64,000 nucleotides of DNA from Planctomycetota bacterium (lineage in GTDB: Bacteria; Planctomycetota; UBA8108; JACQVS01), in contig JANQLS010000031.1 of assembly GCA_028280485.1 (NCBI GenBank), positions 1 to 64,000 of the forward strand, read 5' to 3'. The notes under the pieces are model-generated. The model saw only the letters and a list, made by a program, of their open reading frames with translations, was not told the DNA's origin and ran no database searches. Shown piece by piece: positions 24,861-34,900 of the stretch (the first letter of the stretch is position 1; every line of letters begins with the position of its first letter). A program made the translations under genes and the position numbers.

Positions 24861-27800
24861 CTAACAATTCTCGGGTGGGTTCAGGCAACCGAGGTCGCCA
24901 CCCACAGACTCATCGTCTTCCGTAGGATCAACACCACAGGTGTCTTTTCCAGGAGGAGCGGGAGGAGCCGTGCCTAAGAATTGGTGAGAGAGGTTCGCGA
25001 TCGGATCGGTGATCTCAACCTTACCATTGTCATCGAAATCTGCCGCATCCAAACAAGGAGGCGTAAAGGTTCCGAGGAATTGGAAGGAGAGGTTGTTGAT
25101 CGGGTCGGTGATCTCTAAGGCACCGTTACCATCAGTATCACCACGGCGGAACTCATCGCCAGGTTGGATAATGATCCCACCATCGCCAATGACGACATTG
25201 TCGTAGTCGAGGTTTTGGCCGTTGAAGTAAGACCAAAATCCGAAGTGACCCTCACGGAACATAGAATCGAAAACTTCATCGTTTCCGTCGATATCCGTTT
25301 TGACATCTCCATCGACGATCAGGCGGAAGATCTCTTCCTCGACTTCGATGACCCACTCCACTCCGGGACCGTTGTCGTCGGAGCCTAAAATAGTTAGTAG
25401 GGTGGAGACTCCATCGACCCATTGTAAGACGCGGTAACCCTTATCATCGGGGCGATCGATCCAGTCGATGGTGTAACCACTGTTACCTTGAAAACGAGGT
25501 AAGGTGTTTTGCATGAAGAAGGCGACTCCGGCATGGCGGCCGACGACATCGAGGGGAATGTCATTAAAGGTGAGATCGAATGACATTTCTTCGATATCTA
25601 CGAACTTGTGGGGAGGTGAACCCGCCCAAATCCAAGCTTCAGGGGCGGCAGGAACTTCAGTATGGAGTGAACCATCGACGACTTGCCATTCGTGATCGTT
25701 AACGATGGTCCAATTTTCAGGAGGACCATTTTCTTGTTCAAAATCGTCGGAGAAGCCGGTGAGGGTTTCAACGACCGTGACTGAGGCGGTATTAGTAGCA
25801 ATATCACCGTCCGCAGTTTCGATCGTCAAGGTAACATCGTAAATATCACCATTTTCAAAGGTGTGTTCTACGACCGGGCCATCGGCGACATTTCCATCAC
25901 CAAAGTCCCAAGAATAGCTGGTAATGGAGGAACCTGGGGCTTTAGAGCAATCCGCATTAAATGTTGCGTCTTCACCTGCGTTGAGATCACCAGCCGGATC
26001 GATGCTGAAGCAAGCATCGGCGACTGGGGGTTCTCCAAAGGTTACATTGTCGAACTCGATGAGTTGACCGTTGACGAAGCTCCACATTCCCATGTAACCG
26101 GTTCGGTAGCTTCCTTCAACCACTTCGGCTTTTACCTCACCATCGACAACGAGGCGAATAGTATCACCGTCGAGCTCGACTCGCCAAATCTCACCCGGTT
26201 CAACATCTCCAGTTCCGTTGACGAGGACTTCCCCTACTCCATTTCGAAGTACGATAATGCGATAGCCTCGATCGGCTTCTCGATCGATCCAGTCGATGGT
26301 GTATCCGCTGGTTTGCCCTCTTGGTAAGGGATCTTGGCCGAAGAGGAATAATCCACCATGGCGACCGATGCCATCTGCGGGCGTGTTGATGAAAGAAACA
26401 TCAAACTCGAGTTCCACGACGTCACCAAAGGCTCGAGGGGGAGAACCAGCATAAATAAAGGGTTCAGGTCCCTGAGGTGCATCGACAGTGAGAGTTTCTC
26501 CTGCGATGGACCAATTACCACTTACCGGTGTCCATCCATCAGGATTGCCATCGGCACGAGCAAAGTCATCAAAGAAACCAGCGACAGTCTCAACCACTCG
26601 AACTTGGGTTGTGACTTCACAAGAATCACCACCGGCCACATTCACTGTTAAAGTTACGTCGTAAGTTCCAGGAGCATCGTAGGAATGAGTGGCGACGGCA
26701 TCCGATGAGTTGTTCCCATCACCAAAATCCCAATTGACGGAAGTGATATCTTCGCTCGCTTCTGATTCTGACGAATCAAAAACGCGATCTAAGCCAACGC
26801 CGAGTAAATCTGAGCGAGTGGTGATGTTGGGGCTACAGAAAACATCAGGTTCTTGAACGGAAACATTGTCGAGGGCGATATGCTCGTTGTTGATCCAGGC
26901 CCAGAATCCTAAGAAACCCCCGCGGTGGGTGGGGTCGTTGACGGTCACTAATAGTTGGCCATCGCCATAAATGAGTATTGTTGCGGCGGTGACTACGATT
27001 CTCCACTCTAAGGGAGGCTCAGCGACAGCAGGAGTTCCATTTTGGAGGACGGTGTGCGCTCCGTTGTCGACGCGGATGACTCGAATTCCGTGGTCACCAG
27101 CTCGGTCGATCCAGTCGATCGTATAACCATTTCCAGTTGCGCGAGTGTTGGGTTCAGAGGCGCAGAACATGAGCCCGCCATGACGGCCAACACCATCTCC
27201 TGGAGTGACTAAGAAATCATAAGTAAACGATAATTCCATCACTTCAGGAAGAATGACGGGAGGACTTCCTGCCCAAACCCAGTTTTCACCACCAGCAGTT
27301 TGAGTTTCGAGTTGACCACCTACGATATCCCAATTACCACTTACGGGCGTCCAACCTTCGACGGGACCATCGGGACGTTCAAAATCATCCTCGTAAGAAT
27401 CTAAAGTATCAAAGACGGTGATGACGGTTGTAGCCGTCTCTGTATTACCATCGACATCTTCAACGGTGAGAGTCACGGTGTAGTTATCACCAAATTGGTA
27501 GGTGTGACTGACTTCCTCTCCAGTGTCTTGTGAGCCATCACCAAAATCCCAACTGTAAGAAGCGATATCAGCAACGGCAGTCGTACAACTGGCGTTGAAG
27601 GTTACATCTAAAGGAGCTTCGCCTCCTTGAGGGGTAGCCGTGAGGCAGGGGATGATATTTTTAACTTCAAAATCGATTTCGAGATCATCGATAATATGAG
27701 GTGCTGGGCCTAAGCCACCCATTTGGAAAAGAGTTCCAGATGTGGTGACCGCAGCGTCGGTGAGGACTGCGGTTCCATTGATCGTTAGTGAGTAGCTATC

Positions 27801-28388
27801 TCCGGCTGCGTTAAGAGAAGCTTCGATGATATAGCTGTCGGCAACATCAACTGCACCATCGGCGATGAGAGGACCGTTGTTGAATACTTGGTATCCACCG
27901 TTATCACGAATGAGCATTCCGACTCCAGCGGCTGCTCCATTGACGAAACCGTTTCCACCGGTGGCACCCATATTGAGACAAGCCCAGTCAGCGGAGTCGC
28001 GAGCTGCGTTGTTGGCAACGGGCCAAACTTCGGCTCTAAAGCTCACTTCCGAATCGATAGGAACTATATCGAGCTGAACTGCGGCAAAGCCCGAAATAAA
28101 TGAGAATCTACCCAAGCCTGATTCATCGCCAGCGGCATCGGGGATATCACTGTTCACTTGGATCATGTCGGGAGTTCCCGCGATGATCGCGTAGGTAGCT
28201 GGAGTTGAGTCTCCCGCTTGGCGAATGTCGAGATCTTCGTTCAGTGCGTAACCATTCCCGGCACCGGGAACGAGTTCAGCATCGAAGTTGTCTGAAAACT
28301 GTTGCGCGTTGAGAGTTTGATTAATTCCCAACAATAACAGAAACGTTAAACAATACTTTGAGATTGATGAAACGAATCCAATCCTCAT
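24861..28388 (-). CDS. Secreted PKD / concanavalin-like repeat protein with dockerin-like end
   Basis: An 1,175-residue secreted protein. ATG 28388 has GGGAGGG just upstream and begins the signal peptide (RIGFVSSISKYCLTFLLLLG); an in-frame start 44 codons upstream adds a non-signal extension and is rejected. After a first lectin-like domain come three tandem units, each a PKD domain (YSWDFGDG / VNWDFGDG motif) followed by a concanavalin-like domain with the same landmarks: DDFxRxxGxxxGW, WAGSPP, GRHGGL, YTIDWIDR and a closing DNV. The third unit is more diverged. The C-terminus holds a dockerin-like pair (FRRGDTDGNGALEITDPI, DFDDNGKVEITDPI) and ends CGVDPTEDDESVGG...C, shared with other giants in this window. 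Likely extracellular glycan binding. Confidence 0.85.
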   Translation of the reverse strand: MRIGFVSSISKYCLTFLLLLGINQTLNAQQFSDNFDAELVPGAGNGYALNEDLDIRQAGDSTPATYAIIAGTPDMIQVNSDIPDAAGDESGLGRFSFISGFAAVQLDIVPIDSEVSFRAEVWPVANNAARDSADWACLNMGATGGNGFVNGAAAGVGMLIRDNGGYQVFNNGPLIADGAVDVADSYIIEASLNAAGDSYSLTINGTAVLTDAAVTTSGTLFQMGGLGPAPHIIDDLEIDFEVKNIIPCLTATPQGGEAPLDVTFNASCTTAVADIASYSWDFGDGSQDTGEEVSHTYQFGDNYTVTLTVEDVDGNTETATTVITVFDTLDSYEDDFERPDGPVEGWTPVSGNWDIVGGQLETQTAGGENWVWAGSPPVILPEVMELSFTYDFLVTPGDGVGRHGGLMFCASEPNTRATGNGYTIDWIDRAGDHGIRVIRVDNGAHTVLQNGTPAVAEPPLEWRIVVTAATILIYGDGQLLVTVNDPTHRGGFLGFWAWINNEHIALDNVSVQEPDVFCSPNITTRSDLLGVGLDRVFDSSESEASEDITSVNWDFGDGNNSSDAVATHSYDAPGTYDVTLTVNVAGGDSCEVTTQVRVVETVAGFFDDFARADGNPDGWTPVSGNWSIAGETLTVDAPQGPEPFIYAGSPPRAFGDVVELEFDVSFINTPADGIGRHGGLFLFGQDPLPRGQTSGYTIDWIDREADRGYRIIVLRNGVGEVLVNGTGDVEPGEIWRVELDGDTIRLVVDGEVKAEVVEGSYRTGYMGMWSFVNGQLIEFDNVTFGEPPVADACFSIDPAGDLNAGEDATFNADCSKAPGSSITSYSWDFGDGNVADGPVVEHTFENGDIYDVTLTIETADGDIATNTASVTVVETLTGFSDDFEQENGPPENWTIVNDHEWQVVDGSLHTEVPAAPEAWIWAGSPPHKFVDIEEMSFDLTFNDIPLDVVGRHAGVAFFMQNTLPRFQGNSGYTIDWIDRPDDKGYRVLQWVDGVSTLLTILGSDDNGPGVEWVIEVEEEIFRLIVDGDVKTDIDGNDEVFDSMFREGHFGFWSYFNGQNLDYDNVVIGDGGIIIQPGDEFRRGDTDGNGALEITDPINNLSFQFLGTFTPPCLDAADFDDNGKVEITDPIANLSHQFLGTAPPAPPGKDTCGVDPTEDDESVGGDLGCLNPPENC

Positions 28389-28657
28389 AAGTCCCTCCCT
28401 AGGACAGTGATAAAAGAAAAAGTAGAGAGTTAATTGATTCAGCCCTTTCAAAAGCGTATAGACGCAGACCCCATGAAGGACTGAATAAACTCGGTTGAGA
28501 CCAGTCTTTATTTTAAGCAAGTATCTTTAAAAAGTGGCGCATTTATTCAATTATTTGATTCTGAAGTGGTTAGGATCTCGGTCTAAAATATCTGAAATCG
28601 GTGTTTTTCAAAGCCCTCGTGAGTTTTAACAATTTTTTAAAAAGCTAAGTGAAGTTT

Positions 28658-30364
28658 ATGAAGATCGTTCAGAGGAGTTTTTTTCTTGGTGTAGTCCTTT
28701 CATTAACGGCTCTCGGTTGCCGTTCTAATGAAGTTCAACCCACGCCCCAGGAAGATTTTTGGGGAAAGAGTGAGAACCTTAAAAATGTTTTTGCTCAATG
28801 GGAGAGCCCTGAAAAATGGCTACCCGCAAAGAGCCGAGTGTTTCTTCGAATTGAGGATCCCTCTGCGTTGCTCGATCGAGAAGACGATCCCCTCTCTCAA
28901 GAAGTGTGGCGTTTATTAGAGGGAGCCATTCCGGGTGAAGTTTGGGATGACGCCGCAAAAAAAATGGGGCATAGCCGACGGGAACTTCTATTGGAACTCT
29001 TCGGTCGAGAGTTAGTCCTATGCGATATAAGTCGAAATCATCGAAGGCGAGCTGTCGTTTTTTCTCGGTCACGGCCCAAGCTCTTTCGCCAACTCCCTGA
29101 AGTTTTAAATTTAAGTTATCTCGGTGAAGAAGGATCCATTGGCGATTGGAAGCTTTTTCAGGGCGAGTATGAAAAACGGAAATACATCGCAGCACTCGGT
29201 GGGCCTTGGTTGGCAGTGACGGGGACGAGTGGTATCGATCATCTTAAAGAACTCATCACTTCGAATGCTCAGGGAGAAAAAACGTTATCCCAAGATCCCG
29301 TCTTTAATGAATTGGTCAGACGCCTACCTTCTCAGCGCGATGCAATTATTTATTCGCGCGATGGAGATGGTAGTGACCGACACTGTGTTTCACTCACTTA
29401 TGAAGGTGATCGAGTGGAGGCGCACTACGCGGCTAAGTCAGCTGAGTTTAATCAGTATTTAAATCCTCTTCACGAAATCCCTCAACCTCGCTTTGGCCCA
29501 TTACCGAACTCGGTTTTTCTCGCGGGAACGATCAGTTTGGTCATGCGTGAATTGCCCGGGCAAAGCGCGATTGATTTACTTATTTTCCCCAGTAGTTTTA
29601 AAGAAGATATCCTCGAGAAGATCCAAGCCCCCATTATGATCTTTTTTGGGCAAGTTGGACGAAGTGAGTTTCAATCCGACCCCGGTTTTGTGGTGCCTGC
29701 TTTGGGCATAGCCATCCGGATGAAGGATCCCGTTGTTCGCCATACTCTCGATCGATTGCTTTCGCGGCTTCATTTTTTATTGTCGGTAGGAGAGCTAGAG
29801 CTCGTTGAAGGTTTTTTCGGTGGCTCTAATGTCAACAAAAGGGGCATGAAATATAAGACGGCTGATTTTCGATCTATTTTCTTACAAGGCAATAGCGGCA
29901 TATTGAGTCGTTTAGCAAAGCTTCCGCAGGCTTCGCTCATCTCAACCGTCGCCTATGGTGTCGTCGATGATTACTATTTGATCGCCACCCAAGAAAAGTT
30001 TTTCGAACAGTGGAAAAAGAGTCTGGAAGGACACAACGCCACTCTTAAGGCCGCTCAAGATTTCCCTGAGTTCAAACTCCAAGATAAGGAAGGATTACTT
30101 GTTTCGGTTGTTCTTCGAGGGAAAGAGTTTTCTTCTTATTTAAAAGAGCTTCGTCAGTTTGTAAAAGACAATGTCGAAGGGGAAGAGAAGCCCAAAGATA
30201 AGGAAGATGCAAGAGAGAAAGAAAAGATCAAAAAAGAAGCGACTCAGCTCGACAGCCCCTTTCGACTATTAGTTCGCGGATTCGAAAACCGTCGCCTCGT
30301 ATCCTTCCAAGTCTGGAAAGCTGGCAAAGGCTATTTAGGTGGGATCTTAAGATCGATGCCGTAA
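28658..30364 (+). CDS. Lipoprotein of unrecognised family (DUF3352-like features)
   Basis: A 568-residue predicted lipoprotein. ATG 28658 is favoured; GTG 28649 is in frame but adds only three residues. The lipobox is LTALGC. The body is an alpha/beta protein with no recognised catalytic motif; phrases such as PAKSRVFLRIEDPSALL, the internal half repeat (VFLRIEDP... / VFLAGTISL...) and the pattern of scanning for values that go into a bounded property resemble planctomycete DUF3352-type proteins, but I cannot confirm this. A charged Lys/Glu segment (about residues 510-530, EEKPKDKEDAREKEKIKKE) precedes the last strand. The gene is divergent from the PKD giant (269 bp between starts). A REP stem-loop starts 2 bases after its TAA stop. 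Confidence 0.6.
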   Translation: MKIVQRSFFLGVVLSLTALGCRSNEVQPTPQEDFWGKSENLKNVFAQWESPEKWLPAKSRVFLRIEDPSALLDREDDPLSQEVWRLLEGAIPGEVWDDAAKKMGHSRRELLLELFGRELVLCDISRNHRRRAVVFSRSRPKLFRQLPEVLNLSYLGEEGSIGDWKLFQGEYEKRKYIAALGGPWLAVTGTSGIDHLKELITSNAQGEKTLSQDPVFNELVRRLPSQRDAIIYSRDGDGSDRHCVSLTYEGDRVEAHYAAKSAEFNQYLNPLHEIPQPRFGPLPNSVFLAGTISLVMRELPGQSAIDLLIFPSSFKEDILEKIQAPIMIFFGQVGRSEFQSDPGFVVPALGIAIRMKDPVVRHTLDRLLSRLHFLLSVGELELVEGFFGGSNVNKRGMKYKTADFRSIFLQGNSGILSRLAKLPQASLISTVAYGVVDDYYLIATQEKFFEQWKKSLEGHNATLKAAQDFPEFKLQDKEGLLVSVVLRGKEFSSYLKELRQFVKDNVEGEEKPKDKEDAREKEKIKKEATQLDSPFRLLVRGFENRRLVSFQVWKAGKGYLGGILRSMP

Positions 30365-30365
30365 G

Positions 30366-30858
30366 GTAGTAGGCACACGCCGTGTGCCGGATTAGTAGTA
30401 GTATCGCCCTTACAGGGCTGAGTTTATTTTACTTCACAACCCAGGGCGCCGCTTCGCTCTGCCCTGGGCTATGAAGTATCGGGCTTTCAGCCCTTGTCGG
30501 TGAAGACGTTCAGATTTCTTTTAGTAAGCCCGGAGCGTAAGCGACGGGACAGGGCCTCACAGTTGAATTGAGGTTATGGGTTTATGGTACTCTCGCCCTT
30601 ACAGGGCTGAGTTTATTTTAATCCGCAACCCAGGGCGCCGCTTCGCTCTGCCCTGGGCTATGAAGTATCGGGCTTTCAGCCCTTGTCGGTGAAGACGTTC
30701 AAATTTCTTTTAGTAAGCCCGGAGCGTAAGCGACGGGAAGAGGCTTATCACGGTGGAATTGTGGATACGGGATAGTTAAAACTCTAGGTCAATGATGAAT
30801 TGAATTTCGTTGCTAGTAGAAATTTAAAGAAAGACGGCACACAGCGTGTGCCTACTAC
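30366..30858. repeat. REP pair bounding a 146-bp tandem duplication
   Basis: Plus REP 30366-30389: GTAG, TA, stem GGCACAC / GTGTGCC, loop GCC. Minus REP 30835-30858: stem GGCACAC / GTGTGCC, loop AGC, then TACTAC. Between them a 146-bp sequence is repeated in tandem (30404-30549 and 30593-30738, offset 189 bp) with a few mismatches. Each copy contains further hairpins, including CCCAGGGC / GCCCTGGG around a GCCGCTTCGCTCT loop. The minus REP supplies the stop codon of the LamG gene. No gene inside. Confidence 0.82.
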
Positions 30859-31727
30859 CTTTTTTTCTTCGCTGACAGTTCACTCACACCGTTCTTCAAT
30901 TTAAATAATGTTTCTACTTCTTTCCCACTCAACGCTTGGTTGAAGATAGCTACGTCATCTAAGCCGCCGACATAATTGATACCGAGTTGAATGCTGACCT
31001 TCTTAATGTCCCAAGTGTACTTTTGATCTCGCCCTTCGAGAGTTCCTTGAAGTTTGCCATCGATATAAAGGCTGGCCTTAGCCTTTTTTGCATCGGTATT
31101 AAAGTTTTCGAAGGTGTAAACCACGTGAGTCCAATGCCCTTTCTTGAAGGTCATTTTTTTGGCACTTACCATCGGGCGTTCTGATACTTTGATCTGATCC
31201 CATTTTGTGTTTTTAGGATTCCAGACTTTAAAGTCACAAAAGGCGCCCAGTCGAAAGTCTCGGGGATTTTTATCGGTGAAGTCGACAAAGAACGAAGCGT
31301 CGTTCCATTTCTTATCGGTGATTTGAATGGGGTCGACGTAACCCGGCTCTAAATCTTTTCCTGGATCCAAGCTCAACCAAAGAGAGACCGTTCCCGAAAA
31401 CGCCTTCTTCTTGTAGCCCACATTTTTTCCACCATTGAAGTAGAGAAGGGGTTTGCCTTTTTTCACGTAGTTGAGTGAACCACCGAAACGGCCTTTTTTC
31501 TTTTCATGTTTGACGTGGGGGGCTTCAAAGCCTGGCTTTCCTGTTAACGCCTTTCCCGATTTAGCTGAATAGAGCTTGCCGTCTCCGAGGGCATAAGCAG
31601 CATCTAAAGATTTATCGAAGGGGGCGTGAAAGATCAGCGCATCGGCTAATGCTTTTGTCGCGGGTTTTTCTTCGGGAGAGACGGGTTGATTGAGAAGAAG
31701 GATGGAGAGGAGACACCAGTTCAGCAT
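30855..31727 (-). CDS. Secreted LamG / concanavalin A-like domain protein
   Basis: A 290-residue exported protein with a short signal peptide (NWCLLSILLLNQPVSP). The rest is one concanavalin A-like (LamG) domain: LIFHAPFDKSLDA start, FSGTVSLWLSLDP, GHWTHVVYTFENF, ASLYIDGKLQGTLEGR and the typical last strand YVGGLDDVAIFNQALSGKEV. It ends in a basic AKKKR. Such stand-alone LamG proteins are common in planctomycetes, usually beside sulfatases or dehydrogenases; substrate unknown. Its TAG stop is part of the GTAG tetranucleotide of the adjacent REP, so the repeat insertion or growth has defined or preserved the gene end. Confidence 0.85.
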   Translation of the reverse strand: MLNWCLLSILLLNQPVSPEEKPATKALADALIFHAPFDKSLDAAYALGDGKLYSAKSGKALTGKPGFEAPHVKHEKKKGRFGGSLNYVKKGKPLLYFNGGKNVGYKKKAFSGTVSLWLSLDPGKDLEPGYVDPIQITDKKWNDASFFVDFTDKNPRDFRLGAFCDFKVWNPKNTKWDQIKVSERPMVSAKKMTFKKGHWTHVVYTFENFNTDAKKAKASLYIDGKLQGTLEGRDQKYTWDIKKVSIQLGINYVGGLDDVAIFNQALSGKEVETLFKLKNGVSELSAKKKR

Positions 31728-31803
31728 AGTGATTCCGTTCTATCAGGATGAGTTTGTTGTCAGTTGATTTTAGTGACAATATTTTAGCCGATATCGAACC
31801 CAA

Positions 31804-31838
31804 GAAAAAAGCCCCGGTCAAAGATTAACCGGGGCTTT
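31804..31838 (-). terminator. Rho-independent terminator of unclear assignment
   Basis: Stem AAAGCCCCGGT / ACCGGGGCTTT with a 9-nt loop. The T run (TTTTTTCTTG) is on the minus strand, so it ends transcripts coming from the CotH gene at 31954 before they reach the LamG gene. Confidence 0.85.
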
Positions 31839-31859
31839 AATCATGGGCTTAAGTTTATC

Positions 31860-31935
31860 GTAGCCGAATTCGTGAGAATTTGGCTGTGTTCACTTTTTAG
31901 AATTCAAATAGCCAAACTTTTACAGGTTCGGCTCC
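31860..31935. repeat. Inverted pair of GTAG-type stem-loops (same subtype as at 24774)
   Basis: Plus copy 31860-31884: GTAG, stem CCGAATTC / GAATTTGG, loop GTGA. Minus copy 31911-31935: stem CCAAACTT / AGGTTCGG, loop TTAC, then CTCC (GGAG on the other strand, a known variant of GTAG at REP feet). It lies just after the 3' end of the second CotH gene. Confidence 0.78.
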
Positions 31936-31953
31936 AGCGATCACGTTTTATGA

Positions 31954-34900
31954 TCATCTACGACAAAGATCAGGACAACCTTCAATACGCTGGCAGTTGT
32001 CACCTTGAGCCGGTTCATTACCGTCGAGGAACAGGTAGGTCAAAATGTGAACGGCGTCGGAGTTGTCGACGGAAGAATCACCGTTAACATCTAATAGAGT
32101 GACGTTTGCACCATCGTTAACCGTTTCTCCCTCGCATGGAGGAGTTCGGCCGCCGACGTAGAAATCTAAGAGGAGCGTGATGGCATCGCCGATTTCAAGT
32201 TTTTGATCTTGGTTGGCATCACCAGGAATTTGGCGACCGCCTGATCCTTCCAGTGCTGGATCGATATCCCCGGGAGTTCCGTGGGGTGTCGAACTTGGAG
32301 CCCAAGTTTCTTGGTCTCCCCAGCGAGAGAGGGGAAGGAAAGCGTCGGTGATCGAAAGTGAAGGGCCGTCACCATCAGTTGTGGGATACCAATCTTGTTC
32401 GTATACAAAGTTATGAATCTCTTCTTGAAGAGTTCCGCGCAAGATCACGCGATCACCGGCGTTGTTAAGCTGACCGGAGAATTCTCCAGCGATGCGGATG
32501 CGATCGTCAGGATAGCGAAGACGGAAGGCATCGATATTTTCGACGACTACGATGCGTTCATCGGGAAAGATAACGGCGTTATCTTCGTCAACAAAATCAC
32601 CGAATGTGAATTCGATACCACCGGCTAATTCATAACCTGTCAAGGCAATAGGATCAGGGCCAATGTTCGCGATTTCGACGAATTCAAAATCATCGGCATC
32701 GAGTGGGCTGTCGGGATCAGGATCGTCGGGGTGGTACTGCAACTCGGTGATTACGATGGTTGGATATTCCAGGACGAAAGTTCTGGCGTCTGGAGCACTC
32801 CAACTGGTGGAACTTCCGCGGTTCCTAACCACGATTCTCATGTTCTCGGTAATTGGAATCGCGCCGGTGTATTCTTCAGCATTGGGAGAAATACCACCAC
32901 CGGGTCGTCGAGGATCGGAACCATCGGTCGTGTAGTAAGCCGATCCGCTGATTCCACTCACCGGGATTTCCGTTCCGGGTGAAACTAAACCACTGGGGCG
33001 AAGGATGGTAGGACGATCGCGCCAGCGACCATCGATCCAATTGGCCCGATTGTTGAGCCAAGTGTTTAATTTGTTCACTTCGTTTTGCCAGTTACTGGTT
33101 TGATTCCAGCGTGATTGATCACGGACGGCAGCTTCTTGGAGTTCATTTCTCCAACCATTGATGATGATGGAGATATTGGCAGAACTTAAAGTACCGTCGC
33201 GAAGTTCCGTCCAACGATCGATCCAAAGTTGCATAAAATCGTTGTTTTGTAACCATCTCGACCAATAAGGCGTTCGGTTATCGAAAGCGAAGTAACCCGA
33301 TGAGTCGCCCGATCCACGCCAGGTATTAAAGGCGTTGTCACGGCCGTCAGAACTGTCCATCGATCGATCGAAGTCCCAGACGGGTCCGAAAGTTACTTTG
33401 CCGAAACGAGGTTTGTGGAAATAACCACTGAGACGGAAAGCGTCCACATTTTTTGTGAAAGCGTTGATCATGTGGTGATCGATGGCAGCGCCCGTGTCGA
33501 TCACGGGCATAAAGTTAGCCGTACTGAAAACCGTGCCTAAGTGAGCGCGAATCCAGCTGCTTTGCTGAGATGTGACTTCAGAAGAATCGGGATAGACCCA
33601 CTGGATACTTCCAACACCACCTGCAGAAAAACTTCCACTACCACCGGGGTCGCCGCGGTCTTTCTTAAAGATATATCCACCTTCGACATCGGGTGAAGTG
33701 TTATCCGTGGGATCTAAGCGTTCGATGTCAACGCGGTTATTGTCTCGTTTCACGGATTCCATGAAGCTGTAGACGCCCCAGTAGTCACTCGTCGATAAGT
33801 CACCACCATTGGTGTTGAGATAAACTTCAACGAAGCGAGTTCTCGCAGCCCAACGGCCCATTTGACGACTGATTTCGTAAGCGAAGGGATTTCTCATATG
33901 GGCGCGATCAAAGTTGTAAGCTCCGTAGAGGATCCAATCGGATTCTCGGGGTAAGCCGAGTGGCCTTAACGCCAAATCATCGTCTTGATCATCCCAAAAT
34001 TCGAAGCGATAAGATTTCTTTGGTCGACCTGAAGAGGAAGAACCTCGCTCTTTGATTCCTACTCGATTCGCGATGGTGGGGACATCCGAAAATTTAGCTC
34101 GTCCATCTTCACCTCGATCGAAGATGACCATGAAGGCAGAGCCAAAATTCTGTGAGCCCGTACTGGGGATGCCACCACCTAAAGTGTCAACAACGACGAT
34201 GGGAACAGAAGAACTTCTCGTTCTCAAACTGTTTGTCATCGTGAGGTATGTTCCTTCGACCGTCGAGCTGGGGGCGAAGTTTTCTCTAAATGATTTCGCT
34301 TTGATAAAGGTGGCGTTATTTAGAGTGATATCACTCGTAAAGATCGGTGAGCTTTCTGTGGGCTCTGATCGATTGGTGGTGTATCGAATGACGGCTTCCG
34401 GATCGTTAACCGACATATTGAGTTCCATCGAGCCGCTAAAAACTTGATTCGGAGGATTTAAAGTGGGTTTGGGGGAAATACCGGGGTATCCCGTTACATT
34501 TCCTGATCGGGGGGTCGCTACATCGAAAAACTCGACGACCGAAAGATCTAGCTCGCCAGCACCACCCAAGCCTTCAAGTTCACAAGAATAGAGAGCATCC
34601 GAACTTCCTGTACCATTGTTGAGACCGTGAATGGCGAGGATGTTGGTTCCGGCTTGAAGGTGATTGTCATTCGCGAATTGGTATTCGGTAAAAATGATGG
34701 CTGAGCTATCGGTATGATCATCGGTGGCTCGTGCGTTCCAGGCCGCAGGGGCATCGGGATTGTTTTCCGAGGCGATCTCTCGACCATTTAAATAAGCGAT
34801 AAAGCCATCGTCGTACTTGATTCTAAAAGTAAAAGAGGTGAAGTCGGCGGGATCGTCGATTTCAAACGGAATACGAATCCAAACTGAGGCATTCGTATTA

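Noticed and set aside
25863-26327. 154-codon plus-strand open frame
   Set aside because: Antisense to the PKD giant; a product of its repetitive codon pattern.
30366-30858. Insertion sequence
   Set aside because: No transposase frame between the inverted REPs and no target duplication recognised; it fits a REP pair or nonautonomous element better.
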